Part shown: piece by piece, positions 1 to 64,000 of the stretch
How positions within the stretch are numbered: the first letter of the stretch is position 1
Layout: the number at the start of each line of letters is the position of its first letter
DNA from: Amorphochlora amoebiformis
Lineage: Eukaryota > Cercozoa > Chlorarachniophyceae
Length of the DNA: 64,000 nt
Assembly: GCA_054601695.1 (NCBI GenBank)
Contig: BAAHQB010000042.1
Location: forward strand, 744,001-808,000
Direction: 5' to 3'
Notes under the pieces: model-generated
Databases searched by the model: none
What the model was told of the DNA's origin: nothing
Seen by the model: the letters and a program-made list of their open reading frames with translations, nothing else
Position numbers and translations under genes: made by a program

Positions 1-2
1 TG

Positions 3-214
3 ACTTCAGGGGTTGGGCCGCCTGGGGATAGCAAGGCCGAGGCGAAGGACTCAACGATGATGATTCGCCAGTCGTGGAATAAGGGGGACGAGGTGGAGGT
101 GTTCTCGTTTAGCAAGCAGCAGTGGATGAAGGCCATTATCCACCGCACATTTATAGAGGCGGGGCGGAAATGGGTATATATATATTATACATGTGTATGT
201 AATCATGTATATGT

Positions 215-284
<70 letters not shown>

Positions 285-897
285 GCACATAAATATTTCT
301 ATGCAAACACACACACACACACATATATATATATAATTGAGTACCAACACACACACATATATATATATATATATTTATATATTATATATACACATATATA
401 TACATATATAAGTATATATATAATATATGCATATATTCGTGTATTGTATAATGTGTATTCTACATAAACATTTATAAATATGTATATATACATTACATAT
501 AATATATATGTATAAAATATAATATATACATACATATATATATATATATACAGGATAGTCAGACAGCCCAGTGGCGTCTAGGGATCCCAATGAAGGTGTA
601 TATAATATATATATATATACATATATACATATATATATTATATATGTATATATATATAATATATATATATATATTATATACATATATATATATATATGTA
701 AAATATATAATATATTTGTGTTTGTGTGTATAGATAAATGTATGTATATACAATATAATATAAATATATATATATATATATATATATTTATATGTATATA
801 TATATATGTATAATATTATATGCATATGTATATGTTATGTATATATATATACGTATATATATATACATGTATATATGTATATATATGTATATATGTG

Positions 898-976
<79 letters not shown>

Positions 977-984
977 ATTATTTA

Positions 985-1068
<84 letters not shown>

Positions 1069-1080
1069 CATAACGTATAT

Positions 1081-1120
<40 letters not shown>

Positions 1121-1141
1121 TATATAATAAATCATATTCAT

Positions 1142-1177
<36 letters not shown>

Positions 1178-1294
1178 TAAATTATATTTATGGATACATG
1201 TGTGAGTAGGATAAATATTTTTGTTCCGTGTACATTACATTTGTGTATATGCATGTGGGTACATATCTGTTTTAAGCGAAAATTAGTAATATAC

Positions 1295-1332
<38 letters not shown>

Positions 1333-1393
1333 TAATACACATACACATACATACATATGTTATACACAATATATATATATATATATATTTTAT

Positions 1394-1429
<36 letters not shown>

Positions 1430-2904
1430 ATATCTATACATATATTAGTGTGTTATGCGTGTGATATGTTCAAAACTTACTATGTCAATGCTTATGCAAT
1501 GTTCTGCCAAGTTTTGGTATCCTCTCCCAGAATTTCTCTGTTACTGAGAGTTATACATCTCCTAGGTGGAGGCTAGATTCAATGACGGACTCTTGAAAAA
1601 GGACGTGGCCGTAGAAGACGTTGATGCCATTCGACCACGACCCAAACAATCTCCGGCCGAGCCCGAGGTCCCAGCCAAGCCTGAGTACGAGCTGCGGCCT
1701 GAACAGCTCGAGAAAGTGAAGGAGCACATACGCCTGAAATGGAAAGTCGGTGATGATGTCTTGGTATATTCCAATTCGCTTCAAAATTGGTTCAATGGCA
1801 AGATCATGGAGGTCTTTACAGATTCCCAGGGCGAGTGGCTGCGTGTGCAGTATAACAAGTTTAGCAAGGATATCCATCGAGAGGATCTCGACAGTATCCG
1901 ACCGACCGAGGAAGCCATCGACGCGTGGACTAAAACTTTATTCGGGAAGCCTGAGGTAAAGTTAGAGCCGATTCCCCCCCCGGTGCTCGACGACTCGATT
2001 GTCGATGACGACAAGCTGTTCCGGGAGGGTTGGCAGGAGAAGGACCACGTCCAGGTCTACTCAGTGGGTGAACAGGCGTGGCAGAACGGCAAGATTAACA
2101 CGATCAAGAACGACCACGAGGGAGAGTGGCTCGTCGTGTTTTATGAGAAGAAGACAGGATTGACACACAAAAAGGACGTCAAGCGCCATGCAAAGGCACA
2201 CATTAGGCCTGTCAAGCTCTACGTAAAGTCGCTTGGACGGAGTGTATGCATCCAGCTCAATCATAAGGGATTAACTACAACTGTTGGACTGCTCAAAGAC
2301 CTGATTAGCGAACAGGATATTGGATTCCAGGTCGATCGACAGAGACTGCGCTATCAGGCAGAACCGGGTTTCCCAAACCAGAATTTGATGCCATCTCATC
2401 TGACAGTGAGTTTGTTTCGTATTCCAGAATCCGAGGCCAAGATTTCCCCGGTCATCGCCGAGGAGGGTCCGGAGGGGCGGACGCGGGAGAACAACTCTTA
2501 CATCCGTCTAGACGACGACGATAACACATTATCCACTCTCAGTATCCCCAACGGAGCTACAGTAGAGCTCATTCGGTTGGGTCTGGTGGTTTTCATCAAG
2601 ATTAAGGACGGTAACTGCGTCGAGATACCCCTACCGTTTGGGCTGGATAGCAGCCTGAGCGCAGTTAAGGCTAAGCTTTCGCAGAAGATCAAGGTCTATT
2701 CGCGCTCGTAAATGTCGCCTGTTCATATGTTTTCCTTTCTTTGTCCCTTCTTTGTTCTTACACAACCTCTTTTACTATGATCAGCTCTCCAAGAGGTACA
2801 TTAAGCTTGCATTTAATGATAATCCTCTCGAGGACGACAAGCGCACCCTGCGAAGCTATGGGGTGCGGCTGGAATCGGTCCTAGTTGCGAATGTAAAAGG
2901 TTGA
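3..2904 (+). CDS. Tudor-like repeat plus ubiquitin-like domain protein (5' partial); probably the N-terminus of the DENN gene that follows
   Basis: Exons 3-173, 1566-2693 and 2785-2899 (or to the TGA at 2902-2904). The frame is open at the window edge, so the true start lies upstream. Three ~55-residue repeats are visible, each with a W/K-G-D-x-V-x-V-(Y/F)-S start, a central W, then GEW-L-V-type and D-x-I-RP ends: 78-173 with 1566-1640, 1734-1905, and 2026-2205. They look like SH3/Tudor-type barrels but I cannot name the family. Two ubiquitin-like folds follow. One is at about 2210-2570. The other is at about 2578-2899, and its end ([15 protein letters not shown]) is the classic LEDxxTLxxYG of ubiquitin-like domains. 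That motif appears only after removing intron 2694-2784, which supports the splice. The role is unknown; ubiquitin-like and Tudor-like folds suggest protein binding. If 2902 is not the end, a 60-base intron 2900-2959 joins it in frame to the DENN exons. Confidence 0.75.
1080..1180 (+). repeat. Representative (TA)n intron microsatellite
   Basis: Perfect or near-perfect TA dinucleotide runs of 20-150 bases recur across the window. Examples are 901-975, 985-1060, 5060-5160, 8410-8525, 34388-34485, 36208-36298, 39525-39598, 44605-44732 and 48856-49025. They occupy nearly every intron longer than about 200 bases in the two giant genes. Long gene-free stretches inside 3-28549 and 30287-61460 hold this sequence plus degenerate TATG/TACA variants and, unless listed separately, nothing else I can recognise. 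Confidence 0.95.
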
Positions 2905-2959
2905 AGATCTACAACCGCAACAGAGCGCTGGTAATATGACTTCATTGAAATATTCTCAG

Positions 2960-28549
<25,590 letters not shown>

Positions 28550-29384
28550 CGCAATTGTAGCCAGACGCTAGCCGCATGCAATTCAAGTCCAAGGTTATGA
28601 TGAACGCGTTCGGAAATTACAATACTTCAGATACGAATTTCAAAATTTCAATACATGAGGCTTTAGCTTTCTCTAGTTTCTCTAGTTCTATCAATATACT
28701 ATATCTAGTATTACTACCACCCGGTAGTGTTATAGCTCCAGTTATCTAGAGTTATATGACTTAGATGATGGCATAACCTGTACTACTGCCTACTGTCTAC
28801 TAGTCTAGCACCCAGGTAGTCTAGACCGTGTACCTAGGTGTACTGCGACGTTAGTAGTAGCTATTATAGTATTCGTTAACCATCTATACTAGTATAATCT
28901 CTAGATCTAGATAATGTAGATAACAGTCACTAGAGTCATGGTAATGAGGTTAACTAGTTAAATGGACCTAGCTGCTAGTGCTTAAATCTGGTAAATCACA
29001 CTAGTCATATTCATCAAGCCTTTTTGTTTGCGTGCGACGGTTAGATTTAACTTAAAATCGATACTGATTGTGACAATTGTATCTTTTTTGCGTCACGTAA
29101 TATTTCAATTAAATTTGAACCAAGCATTTGCGGCCGCCAGTCATGTACACTAGTCTCTGCGAACATATGAATCAACCAGACCCTCCCAGATCCTGCCCGG
29201 CTTGGCACCCCTCCACTACGCCTCTGCAGTACTTCCTATGGCCAAATCTCCACGTTCCGACTCAGTTGAATCTGCCAGGATCACCTCTTCCTGGTAAAAA
29301 TTCGAGCTTAAGAATTAGCAGAAAGGTTGAGAGGGTTTAGGATATGAATATCTACCTTTCTTCCCGAATTCTTGAAATCCACAC
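28550..29384. other. Convergent intergenic region, partly CTAG-rich
   Basis: Lies between the stop of the DENN/DysF gene and the stop of the phosducin-like gene, so it should hold both 3' UTRs and polyadenylation sites. No coding signal. From about 28660 to 28990 CTAG and TCTAG/ACTAG tetramers recur unusually often. There is no TA microsatellite here, unlike the introns nearby. Confidence 0.7.
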
Positions 29385-30077
29385 TCAGAGATCGTCGTCG
29401 TCCTCCGCTTGCCCCCTGCCTATCCGTGTGACCTTGATAGAGTTGATTACATCAAAGGGGTTCTTGTCCATGTGGGAGTCTATCATTTTCCATTCGATAA
29501 GCTTCCAGGTGAGGGTAGCCGCTGTCATTCTCTTACCCCCAAACTCTGAGATCCCTTCTATGGTCTTGTAGATGTTCCCCTTGTAGTAGATGAGCACCGT
29601 GGGGCACTTAGAGTCGGGAAAGTTTCTTATACACTCGGAACCGACGATCTTGCAGAATTTCACATACTTGAATTTGTTTGCTACCGTCGCCATGTGTTGA
29701 TTTAGGAGTCGGCATTCCAACTTTCCGAAGGCGAATAGGTGTAGGAACACATACACCCCATCTCCCTGTTTGGACGCTTCTGACACCTGCGCCTTGTAAT
29801 CCTGCTCCGATAACTGGTACACCTCCCCAAACTTGTTCTTGGACATTGCTGCCTTCATTTCTGCCATCCGCTTGGATCGGTACTGGTTGAGAATCTTCTC
29901 GTCAAGGTCATCTTCCTGCTCGTCGAGATCATCCAGCGTGAGGTCGTCGAACTTGTCCCGAGCTTGTTCCGCCTCCAGCTGTTTCAGATGAATCTCGTCT
30001 TGGGTCGGACCCTTGACAGTCTTTTTTATGATGCCGTGCTTCACTAGGGCATCCTCCCACTCTGTCTTCTCTGACAT
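29385..30077 (-). CDS. PDCL3: Phosducin-like protein, PDCL3/PhLP2 (Plp2) type
   Basis: Intronless, 230 residues from the ATG at 30075-30077 to the TGA at 29385-29387. PhLP2/PDCL3 proteins are co-chaperones that bind the cytosolic chaperonin CCT/TRiC and help fold actin, tubulin and other clients. The N-terminus (SEKTEWEDALVKHGII) is the conserved first helix (TEWND.L...GIlP). An acidic stretch about 35 residues later (DLDEQEDDLDEKIL) precedes the long helix (YRSKRMAEMKAAMSKNKFG). The C-terminal half is a thioredoxin-like fold lacking a CxxC pair: VYVFLHLF, CRLLNQHMATVANKF, VKFCKIV, NFPDSKCPTVLIYYKGN. It ends with an acidic EDDDDL tail. An upstream in-frame ATG at 30149 would add 24 residues not typical of the family, so I chose the second Met. 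Family length is about 230-240 residues, in agreement. Confidence 0.93.
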   Translation of the reverse strand: MSEKTEWEDALVKHGIIKKTVKGPTQDEIHLKQLEAEQARDKFDDLTLDDLDEQEDDLDEKILNQYRSKRMAEMKAAMSKNKFGEVYQLSEQDYKAQVSEASKQGDGVYVFLHLFAFGKLECRLLNQHMATVANKFKYVKFCKIVGSECIRNFPDSKCPTVLIYYKGNIYKTIEGISEFGGKRMTAATLTWKLIEWKMIDSHMDKNPFDVINSIKVTRIGRGQAEDDDDL

Positions 30078-30286
30078 GCTGAATAGGCTAAGAATCGGTG
30101 CAGAACGGTTCGGAGAGTGGAACGTCGACGGCGGGATGGGCGTGGCCAACGCGCGCCGGTAAGATATTTACTTTTGGATATCTGAAATATCATGTTGCTG
30201 TATCTATGAACAAAATACTTTTTCGTTCTGCAGCCGACTTATTATCTCCCCCAATTAAAATTTCTCCTGGAAGAATCTAGGCGGCA
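30078..30286. promoter_or_regulatory. Divergent promoter region between the phosducin-like and USP genes
   Basis: Only 209 bases separate the two start codons, which point away from each other, so both promoters and 5' UTRs must fit here. It is free of TA microsatellite. No TATA box or other core element is convincing. The role is inferred from gene arrangement. Confidence 0.55.
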
Positions 30287-61460
<31,174 letters not shown>

Positions 61461-61713
61461 TGGTCTTCTGTAGTCACTAGAGTCACTGTCACTAGTCTCA
61501 GCGGCACGCGTCAAGTCTTGGTATTAATAGAATTAGGTATTATCGACGGCCAATTATGTATCCGATGAAGTACATATCTGGATTAATCATCATGTAAATT
61601 ATACTCTAGATGCAGATATAACAACCTATTATAAATATACATGTATATATCAGTATATAAATAAAAAAAATAATATCTAGTATATATATATATATATATA
61701 TATATAATATCTA

Positions 61714-61793
<80 letters not shown>

Positions 61794-62135
61794 ATATGTG
61801 TATATACATGTATTTATGTGTGTGTGTACATATGTATATATATATATATATGTATGTATGTGTGTATGTATGTGTGTGTTTATATGTGTATGCATATGCA
61901 CACACACATCAACATAATACATATAGAAATAATATACTCACTTATATTTACTTATCTTGCATGTATATAAATTGGCATGTACATATATATATAATATCTA
62001 GAATATATATATACAATATGTATATATATATATATATATATTTGTGAGAACAAGAGGTATGGGATAGATATGTACTAGATATAGATTACAGATATATAGA
62101 TATATACTAGATATAGATATAGATATACAGATATT

Positions 62136-62182
<47 letters not shown>

Positions 62183-62482
62183 ACATACATATAGATATAT
62201 ATAATATACATATCTAGCAATGACTGGCGTGTGTGTGTGTATATATATTATATGTAAATATTAACACAAATATAACAAATGCGCAATTGCGTGTATACGC
62301 ATCTACTAGATCTAGACGCATATACATGTATTCATATTCTGACGATTATTCGAACTACTAACCGTTGTAATTTATGATGACATTGGTTATTCAACAGTCG
62401 ATCAGGACGCTCTCGATGATGATTGTTTAACGACTATGCCACAGCGGGACTGGAACTATTAGGTTTATCGGAACTTCTTGAC
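61461..62482. other. Convergent intergenic region between the USP and fibrillarin genes
   Basis: Holds both 3' ends. It contains TA microsatellite at 61680-61800 and 62140-62180, TG repeats near 61815-61890, an imperfect AGATATAGAT repeat at 62060-62140 and CTAG motifs. No coding exon or RNA gene was recognised. Confidence 0.75.
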
Positions 62483-63550
62483 TTAGCCTTCGTAAATTCC
62501 AGAAACAACAGCGTGGTCTCGCTCATAAGGCTCGAGCGTGATTTGTTCCTTTGGTTTGAATCCCATCTTCTGCAGGACTTTCACCTCTTGTGCGAAGACT
62601 ACGTTGGCAGGTAAGGTTGAATCTATACAATTGGCTTTGATAGAAATGCAGAAGTAACCGCCTGTCTTGAGGTAGAGTTTAGCGTTCTCTCCCACAATTC
62701 GGGCCTGATCGGGCTGCGCAACGTCAGCGAAAACAACATCAACCATACTGAGCAGCTGACGGTATTTCAACGGGTGACGAGCGTCCTCAACGATAGGAAT
62801 AATGTTGGTTCTCCTCTTGGCAACATTGACGAGGTCTCTTCCGGGTCGGTGGGCGAACTCAACAGCGAACACAGCACCCTCCTGTAAAAAAAATTGATCA
62901 ATTATATTTTGTTGATCGGAAGCGATATCCAGGGTGACATACCGGTCCGACGATATCTGAACAGTGAGAAACAGTGGTCCCTGAAGCCGCACCGATATAT
63001 AGGAGTTTGCAGCCAGGATTGATGTAGACATTTCGGATACCACCCAGGACGGCAGCGGCAAGCTTAGAGCGGAACGGGTTCCAGATACGGTACTCGATTT
63101 TTCCGAGTTTCTCATCCTCAACGGCAATTCGCTTCTCTCCGTACACAGACACACCGGGGTCCATATTTTTAGTTGCCAGGGATCCCTCCTTGGTGCTCTT
63201 GGCAACGTAGATTCCAGGCAGACGATGCGGGATGATGGTGACCTTCTTTGACCCTCCCCCCTTCCTTCCAGACCCCCTTCCCCTCCCGCCCCTGCCACCA
63301 CGACGTCCTAATATATAGCCATATATTACCATAACCGTTAGGAGGAATTTGAGTCTCGAATGCGAGCCCACAGCCACAAAATGTTCAGATTATCCTTACC
63401 CCCGCCTCTGCCCCTTCCCCGGCCACGTCCTCCACGACCTCCACGACCTCCACGTCCCCCGCGACCTCCGCGGCCTCTTCCCCCTCCACCACCTCTACCA
63501 CCCCATCCTCTTCCTCCACGTCCTCCTCTACCGCCTCCTCGTCCTCTCAT
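62483..63550 (-). CDS. FBL: Fibrillarin, rRNA 2'-O-methyltransferase of C/D snoRNPs
   Basis: Exons on the minus strand: 63550-63400, 63307-62943, 62881-62483, with introns of 92 and 61 bases (GT-AG); 304 residues. Fibrillarin uses S-adenosylmethionine to methylate ribose 2'-OH at sites chosen by C/D guide RNAs, in the nucleolus. The N-terminus is a Gly/Arg-rich (GAR) domain of RGG repeats that continues past the first intron. The core is unmistakable: [32 protein letters not shown]-binding [69 protein letters not shown] and [11 protein letters not shown]. It stops shortly after GIYEG, so the tail is shorter than the extended end of animal proteins. The introns lack TA repeats, unlike those of the gene next door. 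Confidence 0.97.
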
Positions 63551-63733
63551 TGCTGGGTGCGTTGGGTGTCGCCTAGTTAACTCGGCGAATTAACCGAATC
63601 ATATCGCCGAAAAAATCGGAGCACGTGTACATTGGATTTCCGTACGAACATCGGCGCGTGAATCTCCACGAATCTCGAGCTTGTGGGGACCGAGAGGACT
63701 CGTCATCCTCCATTTCGGGCTCCCAAGCTCGGC
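63551..63733. promoter_or_regulatory. Divergent promoter region between fibrillarin and the 63734 gene
   Basis: 183 bases between two outward-pointing start codons, with no TA microsatellite. It contains a CACGTG E-box-type palindrome at 63622-63627. Function is inferred from the arrangement. Confidence 0.5.
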
Positions 63734-63889
63734 ATGTGGGGCCAGCTTTCAAACCTCGTGGGAAATGAAGCCTTGGAGAACATTAAGGGGACCGTAAGCA
63801 ATCTCGCGCGGGATCTGGGTTCACTGGATGAGGACGAATACGAGTATGACGATGGTCGCAATGAGGAAATGGCGGCTCAGAGCATAGAG
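63734..63889 (+). CDS. First exon of an unrecognised gene (3' truncated by window)
   Basis: ATG at 63734, 52 codons, then a plausible donor GTGCGT at 63890; the frame also stays open to the window end, so reading through is possible. The encoded N-terminus (MWGQLSNLVGNEALENIKG, then SLDEDEYEYDD) is an amphipathic start followed by an acidic patch. It faintly recalls golgin or vesicle-tether N-termini, but I would not assign a function. It is divergent from fibrillarin, and codon use resembles the other real exons. Confidence 0.55.
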
Positions 63890-64000
63890 GTGCGTTATAT
63901 CTGGCGATTTTACACCGCACAACCCGTGGACGGCGGTTGTATTCGTATGAACTCGCTTTCGATGAATCGGTTGTTGTGTCTAATCGTACCCTTAATCCTG

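Noticed and set aside
51-1405. Long Tyr/Ile/Val/Cys-rich open frames on both strands (and many like them to 62186)
   Set aside because: They are translations of TA, TATG and TACA microsatellites, occur in several frames at once, and lie between real splice sites.
29128-29340. 70-codon plus-strand frame near the phosducin-like gene
   Set aside because: No recognisable domain; it sits in the convergent 3' region and has no splice partners.
63349-63593. Pro/His/Leu-rich plus-strand frames
   Set aside because: They are the antisense of the Gly/Arg-rich fibrillarin N-terminus.

Overview
This window is nuclear DNA of a eukaryote, most likely a protist or alga. Genes are split into many short exons joined by GT-AG (rarely GC-AG) introns. 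Most of the length is intron, and most intron sequence is (TA)n microsatellite. I cannot name the species. Hundreds of long Tyr/Ile-rich open frames are translations of TA repeats and are not genes. Exons were found by reading interrupted protein homology by eye and checking that reading phase carries across every junction. Coordinates are therefore inferences, and no alignment was run.

Layout: (1) 3-28549, + strand, 5'-truncated: about 48 exons that form one continuous frame of about 2,390 residues. It encodes three Tudor-like repeats, two ubiquitin-like domains, a DENND4-type MABP/uDENN/cDENN/dDENN module with its Cys-rich and C-terminal region, an acidic linker, then dysferlin (DysF) domains. 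It could be two genes if the TGA at 2902 is used. (2) 29385-30077, - strand: an intronless phosducin-like protein (PDCL3/PhLP2 type). (3) 30287-61460, + strand: about 62 exons encoding a ~2,200-residue ubiquitin-specific protease of the giant USP9X/USP24/USP34 class, with helical N-terminal repeats, a Cys box at 54225-54297 and a His box in a large last exon. (4) 62483-63550, - strand: fibrillarin, three exons and two short introns. (5) 63734 to the window end, + strand: the first exon of an unrecognised gene.

Genes 2/3 and 4/5 are head-to-head over about 210 and 183 bases, so each pair probably shares a promoter region. TA expansion is confined almost entirely to the two giant genes. The small housekeeping genes beside them are compact.

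The introns are not empty. The protease gene carries three copies of a ~75-base element with C/D-box snoRNA hallmarks, all on the host strand. A ~200-base dispersed repeat with a CRE-like palindrome occurs four times, three of them around the protease catalytic exons. Degenerate CCCTAA/TTAGGG blocks, purine or pyrimidine tracts, duplicated exon fragments and duplicated intron blocks also occur. The genes cover membrane traffic (Rab GEF with DysF), ubiquitin removal, chaperonin assistance and C/D snoRNP methylation; apart from possible fibrillarin/snoRNA kinship they do not form an evident pathway.
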